From the NCBI GenBank assembly GCA_016795425.1, contig JAEUHG010000048.1, forward strand, positions 1 to 64,000: a stretch of 64,000 bases of DNA, read 5' to 3'. Under the pieces are notes generated by a model that saw nothing but the letters and a program-made list of their open reading frames with translations, was not told the DNA's origin and did not search any database. Position 1 is the stretch's first letter. Each line of letters opens with the position of its first letter. Shown in pieces: positions 45,796-53,193 of the stretch. Made by a program: the position numbers and the translations under genes. This stretch comes from Verrucomicrobiales bacterium (GTDB taxonomy: Bacteria > Verrucomicrobiota > Verrucomicrobiia > Limisphaerales > CAIMTB01).

Positions 45796-47136
45796 ATGCA
45801 CGAACGCTTCGAACCCATTTCTTCCACCCGCACCCTCGCGGTTCCCGCCGTGTCTGCGCAGCGGCGTGACAGCGGTGCCGGCGTTCCTTTGCCGATTGCG
45901 ACGCGCGGTTGGATGGAATCGGCGTTCGACCAGGATTTCAGCGGGGTGCGGATTCACGCCGGCGAGGCGGCGGCCCGGGCGGCAAACTCGCTCGGTGCGC
46001 GGGCCTTCACCGTGGGCCAGGAGATGTTTTTCGGTCGGGGCGAGTTCGAGCCATCCACCCGTGAAGGTCGCCAGTTGATCGCCCACGAGCTGGCGCACAC
46101 CGTCCAACAACGTCATCAACCGGTCGCCGGTCCTGGGGAATCGGCATCTTCCGCGGGCGCGGAACTGGAGGCTACGGCCGCGGCCCGGTCCGCCGCCGAG
46201 GGACACTCCACGGGCGTGGCCGCGCGCACTCCGGTCCGGGTCGCCCGTGAACCGTTGCCGGGTCGGCGAACCGATTTGTCCGACAAGGCGTCGCCGTTTT
46301 TGGCCGCGGCCATCGGATCGACCACTGTGGATCGCTTCGCCATGGGCAAGTCGGAGTTGCCCAGCGGTGGGGAGGAAGAGTTGCGTCGGACGGCGGCGCA
46401 GATCCTCACCCTGCTGGAGCAGTATCCGGCGTCGACGGTGCGTGTCATTGGACATACCGATCGCGTCGGGACTGAAGAGCGCAATCTCGCCTTGGGAACG
46501 GCGCGGGCGGAGAGCGCCAAGGCGGTACTGGTCGGGGCCGGAATTCCGGAGGACCTCCTCACCACGGAGTCCCAGGGCGAAACCCAACTGGCGGTGCCGA
46601 CGCGCGACGAGAAGGCAGAGCCGAGGAACCGTCGTGTTGAGGTGCGGTTTCAGCCCAACCGGATCGGGGCCGGTTTGTTCTCCGACAAACTTACGACCCC
46701 AACACTCACGCCCGGAACGCCACCACCGCCGCCGCCCAACCCCCCGGTGGGAAAGGGCAGGGGTGGCGGATTGATCATTGACGACGATTTCTTCAGACGA
46801 CCGCGCCCACCCTACCGGACGCCGGATCCGACCTTTCCCGATTGGATGTGGGAAAAGGAACTGCCCGGAGCCAAGGACCCCAAGCCGTCCAAATCCATTC
46901 TCGAAACGTTTCATGAGAACGTGACCGACCCGATCCTCAAGCCCTTGCTGTCGCCCTTTTCGAAGGACACCCAGAAATGGCTGCTGGAGAAAGCTCATGA
47001 CGGCATCGAAGCGGGGGTGAAGAAGGGATTCGAGGCCGCCGTCGAGGGTGTGACCTCCGATTCCGCCACGCGCGAAGCCCTCAAGAAAGGCTTCGATGCG
47101 GCAATGAAACAGAAACCCAACACGTCGAATCCGTGA
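45796..47136 (+). CDS. DUF4157 (eCIS core) protein fused to an OmpA-like peptidoglycan-binding domain
   Basis: The 446-residue protein begins almost directly with DUF4157 (residues 30-105: MESAFDQDFSGVRIHAGEAA, ARAFTVGQEMFFGRGEF, LIAHELAHTVQQ). Residues about 175-295 form an OmpA C-terminal domain: LLEQYPASTVRVIGHTDRVG then TEERNLALGTARAESAKAVL and NRRVEVRF. This fold binds diaminopimelate in peptidoglycan. The tail is Pro-rich then helical (EKAHDGIEAGVKKGFEAAVE). It lacks the N-terminal Cys motif of the two preceding paralogues and any extra HExxH. It may anchor particles or cargo to a cell wall. It overlaps the next gene at GTGA. Confidence 0.9.
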   Translation: MHERFEPISSTRTLAVPAVSAQRRDSGAGVPLPIATRGWMESAFDQDFSGVRIHAGEAAARAANSLGARAFTVGQEMFFGRGEFEPSTREGRQLIAHELAHTVQQRHQPVAGPGESASSAGAELEATAAARSAAEGHSTGVAARTPVRVAREPLPGRRTDLSDKASPFLAAAIGSTTVDRFAMGKSELPSGGEEELRRTAAQILTLLEQYPASTVRVIGHTDRVGTEERNLALGTARAESAKAVLVGAGIPEDLLTTESQGETQLAVPTRDEKAEPRNRRVEVRFQPNRIGAGLFSDKLTTPTLTPGTPPPPPPNPPVGKGRGGGLIIDDDFFRRPRPPYRTPDPTFPDWMWEKELPGAKDPKPSKSILETFHENVTDPILKPLLSPFSKDTQKWLLEKAHDGIEAGVKKGFEAAVEGVTSDSATREALKKGFDAAMKQKPNTSNP

Positions 47137-47792
47137 GCGCCTTTCCCAACTCTCCCAAACTGCTCAAGGGCGGACTGGTGCTGATGCATCCCGAGTCCGG
47201 CGCCGTGCAACGCGTGATCGCGCTGCAATATAATCCGGACAGTCTGTCGCGCAGCCTCCAGGTGCAGAGCAGCGGCGGGGACGGGGGCGACCGGTCCGAG
47301 GTGATGCGGTTCAAGGGGCCGCCGGTGGAGACCTTCAAGCTCGACGCCGAGATCGACGCGGCGGATCAACTCGAATTCCCGGATCAGAATCCGAACGCCA
47401 CGCAGTTCGGCGTTCAACCGTTGCTGGCCGCGTTGGAGACGCTGATTTATCCGTCCGCGGCCACGCTCCAATCCAACAACGCCCTCGCGTCTTCCGGCAC
47501 CTTGGAAATCGTGCCCATGCAGGGGCCGCTGGTGCTGTTCGTCTGGAGCCGGTCCCGCGTTGTGCCGGTGCGCATCACCGAGTTCAGCATCACGGAAGAG
47601 GCGTTTGATCCGAACCTGAACCCGATTCGGGCGAAGGTGAGTTTGGGACTGCGGGTCCTGAGCGTGAACGACGTCGGGTTCTCCCAGCGCGCCGGCAGCC
47701 TCTATATGAATTACCAACAACAGAAGGAACGGCTCGCGGCCCGGCATCAAAGTCCCGGCCTGACCCCGCTCGGATTGAGTTCCATCCCATGA
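47133..47792 (+). CDS. CIS tube/cap adaptor protein (Afp7/Pvc7-like, T4 gp53-related)
   Basis: The 219-residue protein starts at GTG overlapping the previous stop. The start is LLKGGLVLMHPESGAVQRVI with ALQYNPDSLSRSLQVQ, the family signature ('kG.l......g....i.FqyNPe.ltrs'). FKLDAEIDAADQLEFPDQNP, PLVLFVWSRSRVVPVRITEF and FSITEEAFDPNLNPIRAKVS follow, the central beta-strands of CIS tube adaptor proteins. It usually joins the tube to the baseplate hub and is paired with a LysM protein, as here. The stop overlaps the next ATG. Confidence 0.9.
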   Translation: MSAFPNSPKLLKGGLVLMHPESGAVQRVIALQYNPDSLSRSLQVQSSGGDGGDRSEVMRFKGPPVETFKLDAEIDAADQLEFPDQNPNATQFGVQPLLAALETLIYPSAATLQSNNALASSGTLEIVPMQGPLVLFVWSRSRVVPVRITEFSITEEAFDPNLNPIRAKVSLGLRVLSVNDVGFSQRAGSLYMNYQQQKERLAARHQSPGLTPLGLSSIP

Positions 47793-48148
47793 ACGATCCC
47801 ATCCAAACCCTGCTGGCGAACGCAACGCGCGCTGGCCAATTCCCTTCCAACAGCCGGTACCAGAACACGCCGACCTCGGTGCTGCGCCGACCGGATGGCG
47901 CGGAAGTGATCTATTTGCGCCGTCGGTTTGTACCATCCGCCGACCGCTTTTCGGTGCTGTTGGAGCACGGTGTGGTCGACGGCGATCGACTCGACAACCT
48001 GGCAGCGCTGTATCTCGGCGACCCCGAGCTCTTCTGGCGATTGTGCGATGCCAACCACGCGATGCGCCCCGACGAATTGCTCTCTGAGGCAGGGCGACGT
48101 CTGCGCATCACGCTGCCAGAGGGCATTCCGGCTCCATCCAATGGCTGA
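47789..48148 (+). CDS. Tail protein X / LysM-like baseplate protein
   Basis: The 119-residue protein contains VIYLRRRFVPSADRFSVLLE, VVDGDRLDNLAALYLGDPEL and FWRLCDANHAMRPDEL, a LysM-type pattern ('v..gDrldniAarylgdp.lfWriad.N.....el') ending with LRITLPEG. Such small LysM/tail-X proteins sit next to the Afp7-type adaptor in eCIS operons and are placed at the inner baseplate. It is normal length for the family. A 321-bp gap containing palindromic repeats follows. Confidence 0.85.
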   Translation: MNDPIQTLLANATRAGQFPSNSRYQNTPTSVLRRPDGAEVIYLRRRFVPSADRFSVLLEHGVVDGDRLDNLAALYLGDPELFWRLCDANHAMRPDELLSEAGRRLRITLPEGIPAPSNG

Positions 48149-48469
48149 AGTGCGTCCACATCGCTCGCGGCCCCTGAACCGGGACTGGCCGGCAGGGCGA
48201 CCTCTCCGAGGGCGCCGATGCGGTAATGCGGCGCTCGACGGAGTGATCGCCCTGCCAACCGTCCCACGGACCGCGACGTGTCCTCACGGCGCAAGGGCGT
48301 CGATTGGAAGCAGGACACGGTGTTGTGTGCTGAGACAGCCCGCGCTCCCGAGGTTGGGCAGTTTTCACCGAGACGGGAATACGACGCCCTCGGAGAGGTC
48401 GCCCTACCAAAGAAGGACCAGCGGTTCAGCACCCATGGGCAGGACGGATCCACACAGGAGACTCCTTCC
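48149..48469. other. Only long non-coding gap within the eCIS operon
   Basis: The 321 bp between the LysM protein and the gpD gene hold no gene. An open frame from 48278 leads into the gpD gene, but the ribosome site (AGGAG at 48456-48460) and family alignment favour the ATG at 48470. The gap contains a 21-bp perfect inverted repeat pair (48194-48214 and 48385-48405) plus partial copies in between. All other gaps in the operon are 60 bp or less, so this looks like an inserted element. Confidence 0.7.
48194..48405. repeat. REP/MITE-like element bounded by 21-bp perfect inverted repeats
   Basis: AGGGCGACCTCTCCGAGGGCG at 48194-48214 (given here as arm: AGGGCGACCTCTCCG then AGGGCG) is exactly complementary to 48385-48405. 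Similarity continues with one mismatch for 2-3 bp beyond the outer ends. The interior contains further related half copies, such as GATCGCCCTGCC near 48246-48257. The spacer of about 170 bp has no open frame of note. Short palindromic elements of this style are typical dispersed intergenic repeats; no transposase is present. Confidence 0.65.
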
Positions 48470-49594
48470 ATGCTAAAAGGCATCTACCTGACGTTGCTGG
48501 TCGGTCCCGTGGTCCCGGTTCCGGTGCCGCAGGTGGTGTTGGACGCGCTGACGAGCGTCACGGTGACGAGCGACACCGGGGGGCCGAGCGGGTTTCAACT
48601 GACCTTCACGCTGAGCCCGCGGTCGCCCTTGCACACCCTCTTCCTTGTTGCCGCCGGTCAGACCCCGCTGCTGCGCGTGATCCTGGTGGCCACCGTCAAT
48701 GGCTCGCCGCACGTGCTGATGGATGGCGTGATGACCCGGACCGAGGTGGGCGGAGGGTCGGGCGGCTCTTCGGGCACCTTGACGGTGATCGGCGAGGACC
48801 TCACCAAGGTCATGGATCTGATCGATTTCAGCGGGTTCCCCTATCCGGGCATGACTGCGGATCTGCGGGTCCTGACGGTGATCGCCAAGTACGCGATGTT
48901 CGGACTCATTCCCATGGTGATTCCGAATCTGTTCGTGGACGTGCCGATTCCCACGGATCGCATCCCCCTCCATCGAGGCACCGACTTGCGTTACGTCCAG
49001 CATCTGGCGAGCGAGGCGGGGTATGTGTTCTACATCGAGCCCGGTCCCGTGCCGGGCACCAACGTCGCCTATTGGGGGCCCGAGATCAAAGTGGGCGTGC
49101 CCCAGCCGGCGTTGAACATCGACATGGACGCGCACACCAACGTCGAGTCACTGAGCTTCGGATTCAACGGCGCCGACACGACGCTGCCGATTGTTCTCAT
49201 TCAAAACCAGCTGACCCGCATCCCGATCCCGCTGCCGGTGCCGAATCTCAATCCGTTGCAGCCTCCGCTGGGTGTGATTCCCGCGCCGATCACCAATGTC
49301 ACGGTCCTGCGTGACACCGCGAAGATGTCGCCGATGCGCGCCTTGGGGTGCGGTCTGGCCGAGGCATCGCGCTCGGCGGATGCAGCGACAGGCGAGGGAA
49401 CCTTGGATGTGGTGCGCTACGGCCGATTGCTTCGGTCGCGCGGATTGGTGGGCGTCCGCGGCGCCGGCACCGCTTATGACGGACTCTATTTCGTCAAGAA
49501 AGTCACCAGCACGATCAAGCGAGGCGAGTTCAAGCAGAGCTTCAGCCTGACGCGCAACGGTCTGGTTTCGATCACTCCCAACGTACCCGTATGA
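48470..49594 (+). CDS. Baseplate hub protein (phage late control gpD/VgrG N-terminal-like, Afp8 part)
   Basis: The 374-residue protein starts at the ATG with AGGAG 9 nt upstream. VTVTSDTGGPSGFQLTFTLS and MDGVMTRTEVGGGSGGSSGT then LTVIGEDLTKVMDL are typical of the gpD-like hub ('...d.G..l.V.gdDls..mdl'). The C-terminal part has GTDLRYVQHLASEAGYVFYI with GPEIKVG and VRYGRLLRSRGLVGVRGAGT then AYDGLYFVKKVTSTIKRGEF. It forms the trimeric hub at the centre of the baseplate. In Afp/PVC the hub and the spike are one protein (Afp8); here the spike domain is the next gene. Confidence 0.88.
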   Translation: MLKGIYLTLLVGPVVPVPVPQVVLDALTSVTVTSDTGGPSGFQLTFTLSPRSPLHTLFLVAAGQTPLLRVILVATVNGSPHVLMDGVMTRTEVGGGSGGSSGTLTVIGEDLTKVMDLIDFSGFPYPGMTADLRVLTVIAKYAMFGLIPMVIPNLFVDVPIPTDRIPLHRGTDLRYVQHLASEAGYVFYIEPGPVPGTNVAYWGPEIKVGVPQPALNIDMDAHTNVESLSFGFNGADTTLPIVLIQNQLTRIPIPLPVPNLNPLQPPLGVIPAPITNVTVLRDTAKMSPMRALGCGLAEASRSADAATGEGTLDVVRYGRLLRSRGLVGVRGAGTAYDGLYFVKKVTSTIKRGEFKQSFSLTRNGLVSITPNVPV

Positions 49595-50100
49595 GTCAGC
49601 AGTTTTTCGGCAAATATCGCGGCATGGTCCTGAACAACATCGACCCGATGCAGATGGGGCGGTTGTTGGTGCAGGTTCCCGACGTGAGCGGTCTGGGCAC
49701 GTCGAGTTGGGCGATGCCGTGTTTTCCGGCGTCCGGACGTCAGATGGGAGTGTGGGCCCTGCCGCAGATCGGGGCCGGTGTGTGGGTGGAGTTCGAGCAA
49801 GGCGATCCGGATCACCCGATCTGGAGCGGGTGCTGGTTCGGTTCCGCCGCCGAAGTCCCGGCCCTGGCGCTGGCGGGCAACCCGGCCAGTCCGAGCGTGG
49901 TCCTGCAGACCGGTCTGCAAAACACGCTGATGATCAGCGACCTTCCGGGGCCGGCCGGCGGCATCCTGCTGAAGACGACGACGGGAGCCTTCATCTCGAT
50001 CAACGACGTCGGCATCACCATCTCCAACGGCAAGGGCGCCACCATCGTGATGGCTGGACCCACCGTGAACATCAACGCCGGTGCGCTCACCGTGATCTGA
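49591..50100 (+). CDS. Baseplate spike protein (gpV / VgrG C-terminal-like OB and beta-helix)
   Basis: The 169-residue protein begins FGKYRGMVLNNIDPMQMGRL with LVQVPDVSG, an OB-fold phage-baseplate gpV motif ('kyrG.V.dn.DP...gRl.v.vP'). QIGAGVWVEFEQGDPDHPIW then SGCWFG completes the OB domain. The C-terminal 60 residues (ILLKTTTGAFISINDVGITI with SNGKGATIVMAGPTVNINAG) are short beta repeats typical of the triple-stranded spike needle. It would carry the PAAR tip encoded next and overlaps the hub gene by 4 bp. Confidence 0.92.
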   Translation: MSQQFFGKYRGMVLNNIDPMQMGRLLVQVPDVSGLGTSSWAMPCFPASGRQMGVWALPQIGAGVWVEFEQGDPDHPIWSGCWFGSAAEVPALALAGNPASPSVVLQTGLQNTLMISDLPGPAGGILLKTTTGAFISINDVGITISNGKGATIVMAGPTVNINAGALTVI

Positions 50101-50102
50101 CC

Positions 50103-50426
50103 ATGCCAGGCTTCCTCGTTCATCTCGGCGCGACGGTCCAATGCGCGCATGGCGGCATGGCGACACCCACCGCCCCCAATCCGCGGGTGCTGGTGAGCGG
50201 ACAACCAGTGGCCACGCTGCCTGCACCCTGGGTGGTCGCCGGTTGCGCCTTGCCGCCGCCACCGGGGGCGAACGGACCTTGTGTCACCGGCCAGTTCGTC
50301 ACCTCCGCGACCCGCGTCCTGGTGGGTGGACTGCCGGTGCTGCTCATCGACAGCCAGGCTATTTGCGCGCCGACCGGCACGCCCCTGTTGATCACTGCGA
50401 CGCAAACCCGTGTGACGGGGATCTGA
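50103..50426 (+). CDS. PAAR-type spike tip protein
   Basis: The 107-residue protein starts at an ATG 2 bp after the spike stop. LVHLGATVQCAHGGMATPTA with NPRVLVSGQPVATLPAPWVV, GPCVTGQFVTSATRVLVGGL and VLLIDSQAICAPTGTPLLI show the alternating short beta turns and conserved Cys/His of PAAR-like tips (C and H in QCAHGG, C in GCA, GPC and ICAPTG). Such proteins cap the spike trimer and may bind a metal ion. No effector domain is fused to it. Confidence 0.88.
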   Translation: MPGFLVHLGATVQCAHGGMATPTAPNPRVLVSGQPVATLPAPWVVAGCALPPPPGANGPCVTGQFVTSATRVLVGGLPVLLIDSQAICAPTGTPLLITATQTRVTGI

Positions 50427-50428
50427 CC

Positions 50429-50788
50429 ATGAATCTCGATTACCCCTATCACTTCGACGCCCGCGGTCGCACGGCGCAGGCCGACGACGCGGACCATCTG
50501 CGGGATCTCATCGAGCAGATCCTGTTCACCTCGCCAGGCGAACGGGTGAATCGCCCAACGTTCGGGAGCGGGCTGCGCCAACTGGTATTCGCGCCCAACT
50601 CCGACGCCCTCGCCGCCGCCACCCAGGCGAGTGTCCAGGCCGCGCTTCAACAATGGTTGGGGGATCGCATCGACGTCCGCGCCGTCGAAGTGGAGAACCG
50701 CGACGCGACGCTGCAAGTCCAGGTCCAGTACGTGGTCCGCCGAACCCAGGAGTTCCGCACCGCGCAATTTCAACGGGGGTTGGCATGA
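50429..50788 (+). CDS. gp25-like baseplate wedge protein
   Basis: The 119-residue protein contains AQADDADHLRDLIEQILFTS then PGERVNRPTFGSGLRQLVF, the gp25/gpW lysozyme-like fold signature ('d..e.i.q.i..iL.t.pGeR...p.fG.gl...vf'). It ends with LQVQVQYVVRRTQEFRTAQF. It is a core wedge component next to gpJ in all contractile baseplates. The start lies 2 bp after the PAAR stop, and the stop overlaps the J-like gene. Confidence 0.93.
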   Translation: MNLDYPYHFDARGRTAQADDADHLRDLIEQILFTSPGERVNRPTFGSGLRQLVFAPNSDALAAATQASVQAALQQWLGDRIDVRAVEVENRDATLQVQVQYVVRRTQEFRTAQFQRGLA

Positions 50789-53193
50789 CGACCCAGTACC
50801 TTTGCGGGAACGAGAATCGCCGGCAGTTGGTGCGCGACCAGCTGCCGCCGTCACTCAACGGCATGGATTACATGGAAGTGGTCAGCGCCGACCAACGGAC
50901 GCTGGAGGTCCATTTCCTCCACAACCTCCCCGGTCAACCCGCCGCGGTGCCGGCGGCGCCGTTGCTGGGGCCTGAGAACTTCCTGATCACCGGCGGTGTG
51001 CGAGTTCGCGGGATCAAGGTGCTGACCGTCACGGTGTCCAACCAAGTGGCGACCGTGGTCGTCAATGCCCGTGGCGATTTCTCCCGTTACCGACTGCGCT
51101 TGGTGACATCGGCGACCAACCCGGTTCCACCGACAGGTTTCGATCCGCAGTTGTCCGACTTGGAGTTCTCGTTCAAGGCGGGGTGTCCCAGTGATTTCGA
51201 TTGCCGCGCCGATTCCTCGTGCCCTCCGGTGGCTCTTGATGAACCGGACATCGATTATCTCGCCAAGGACTACGCGAGCTTTCGCCGGGTGATCCTGGAT
51301 CGGCTCAGCGTGCTTCAGCCGGGATGGCGGGAGCGCAGTCCGGCGGATCTCCAGATCACTCTGGCCGAGATGCTGGCCTACGCCGGTGATCACCTGAGTT
51401 ATTTCCAGGATGCCGTGGCCACCGAGGCCTATCTCGGCACTGCCCGCCAACGGGTATCCATCCGTCGCCACGCGCGGTTGCTCGATTACTTCGTCCATGA
51501 TGGCACCAATGCCCGCGTATGGGTCTGGTTCGAGCCCGCAACAAACCTGGCCCTGCCCGCGGGGACCCAGGTGTTCACTGAGGGAACCTCGCCACCCGCG
51601 CCGTCGAACGAGGAGGCGATCGTTTTCGAGACGTTGCATGCCGCCCAACTCCGGGTGAATCACATCCGCATTTCATTCCACACCTGGGGCGATTCGGAAT
51701 GCTGCCTGCCGAAAGGAACGACGCGCGCCACGCTCCGTGATGATCCGCCGTTGTCGCTCGCCGCCGGGGATGTGCTGCTGATGGAAGAAGTTCTCAGCCC
51801 CACCACCGGACTGGAGGCGGATGCGGATCCGACACGGCGCCATGTTGTCCGGTTGTCGAGCGTGACACCATCGGTGGACCCGTTGGATGGCACGCCGGTG
51901 TTGGAGGTGGCGTGGTCTGACGAGGACGCTTTGCCGTTTGCCTTGTGCCTGACTTCGAAGGTGCTCGATGCCGCGGGCACACCCCAGTTAATCGAGGCCA
52001 GCGTGGCGCGCGGCAATGTGGTGCTGGCCGATCATGGGCGCACGGTGACCGAGACTGAGGTGGGCGTGCGTTGGACCGGCTCACTGTTCGAAGCGCGGCT
52101 GGCGAATGCGCCGATCGCCCGACAGGGCATGGCGCGGGACGCCATGGGCCGACTGGTTCTCGACCCCGAACAGCGGCCAGTCGTCTTTGATCCCAACGCT
52201 CCTGCCGCGGCCGCAATGAGATGGGAACCGCGCGATGCCTTGCCCGCGGCGGTCTTGAGCGAACCGTCGGGCGCACGCTGGTTGCCGGTGCGCGATTTAC
52301 TATCGAGCGGACGATTCTCGCGCGGTTTTGTGGTGGAGACCGACAACGACGGACGCGCCACTCTGAGGTTCGGCGACGGCGTGTTCGGACAGGCGCCGGT
52401 GGCGACTGCCCGATTCACCGCGCGCTATCGCGTGGGCAACGGCAATGCCGGCAACATCGGCGCCGGGGCACTGCGTCATGCCGATCCTTCGCTGGGTGGC
52501 GTATTGTCGGTGCGCAATCCGCTGCCGGCGGTTGGCGGCGTGGACCCGGAGTCGAACGAGCAGGTCCGCCAGTTCGCGCCGCAGGCGTTTCGCATTCAGG
52601 AACGGGCGGTGACCGCCGCCGATTGGGCGGAGGTGGCGGGCCGCCATCCGGAGGTTCAGAAGGCCTCAGCTCGCTTTCGATGGACGGGCAGTTGGCTGAC
52701 CGTGTTCCTCACGGTGGATCGTCGCGGCGGACTTCCGGTCGACACCACCTTCCGCGAACGACTGCGGGCGCATCTGGAGCGATATCGTCTTGCCGGATAC
52801 GACCTCGAAGTGACGGCGCCGAGGTTTGTGCCGCTGGATCTGGCCGCGCATGTGTGTGTGAAACCGGGCTATTTCCGGAGCGCCATAAAGCGCGAATTGT
52901 TGGCGCTGCTGGGCAGCCGGGAGTTGCCGGATGGACGACGGGGTTTCTTTCATCCGGATCAGTTTACTTTCGGCGATCCCCTCTATCTGAGCCGAGTGTA
53001 CCAGGTGCTCATGAGCGTCGCCGGGGTGGCTTCGGTACGCATCGATCGCTTCCAACGCTGGGGCGAGAAGGCCCGTGGCGAACTGGATGCCGGCGTGCTG
53101 CAGCCGGCCGACCTGGAGATCCTGCAGCTCGAGAACGATCCCAATTTCCCAGAGCACGGTCGATTGGAACTTAACCTGGATGGCGGCCTATGA
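50785..53193 (+). CDS. Baseplate J-like wedge protein 1
   Basis: An 802-residue protein from the ATG overlapping the gp25 stop; the open frame extends upstream into gp25, but the overlap start fits the operon. Core motifs are DEPDIDYLAKDYASFRRVIL, SPADLQITLAEMLAYAGDHL with SYFQDAVATEAYLGTARQRV, and VRQFAPQAFRIQERAVTAAD. All are typical of 'putative baseplate assembly protein' (gpJ/Afp11-like). The N-terminal 150 residues (VVSADQRTLEVHFLHNLPGQ) form an added beta domain. It dimerises with J-like protein 2 in the wedge. Larger than phage gpJ (about 300-500). Confidence 0.9.
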   Translation: MTTQYLCGNENRRQLVRDQLPPSLNGMDYMEVVSADQRTLEVHFLHNLPGQPAAVPAAPLLGPENFLITGGVRVRGIKVLTVTVSNQVATVVVNARGDFSRYRLRLVTSATNPVPPTGFDPQLSDLEFSFKAGCPSDFDCRADSSCPPVALDEPDIDYLAKDYASFRRVILDRLSVLQPGWRERSPADLQITLAEMLAYAGDHLSYFQDAVATEAYLGTARQRVSIRRHARLLDYFVHDGTNARVWVWFEPATNLALPAGTQVFTEGTSPPAPSNEEAIVFETLHAAQLRVNHIRISFHTWGDSECCLPKGTTRATLRDDPPLSLAAGDVLLMEEVLSPTTGLEADADPTRRHVVRLSSVTPSVDPLDGTPVLEVAWSDEDALPFALCLTSKVLDAAGTPQLIEASVARGNVVLADHGRTVTETEVGVRWTGSLFEARLANAPIARQGMARDAMGRLVLDPEQRPVVFDPNAPAAAAMRWEPRDALPAAVLSEPSGARWLPVRDLLSSGRFSRGFVVETDNDGRATLRFGDGVFGQAPVATARFTARYRVGNGNAGNIGAGALRHADPSLGGVLSVRNPLPAVGGVDPESNEQVRQFAPQAFRIQERAVTAADWAEVAGRHPEVQKASARFRWTGSWLTVFLTVDRRGGLPVDTTFRERLRAHLERYRLAGYDLEVTAPRFVPLDLAAHVCVKPGYFRSAIKRELLALLGSRELPDGRRGFFHPDQFTFGDPLYLSRVYQVLMSVAGVASVRIDRFQRWGEKARGELDAGVLQPADLEILQLENDPNFPEHGRLELNLDGGL

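Noticed and set aside
44641..46998. A 785-codon minus-strand open frame opposite the DUF4157 genes
   Set aside because: Arg/Gly/His-rich translation with no recognisable domain. The plus strand encodes DUF4157, aspzincin-like and OmpA motifs in the same stretch.
48278..48469. N-terminal extension of the gpD-like protein from a start at 48278
   Set aside because: The extension lies in the palindromic repeat, has unrelated composition, and a good ribosome site precedes the ATG at 48470.
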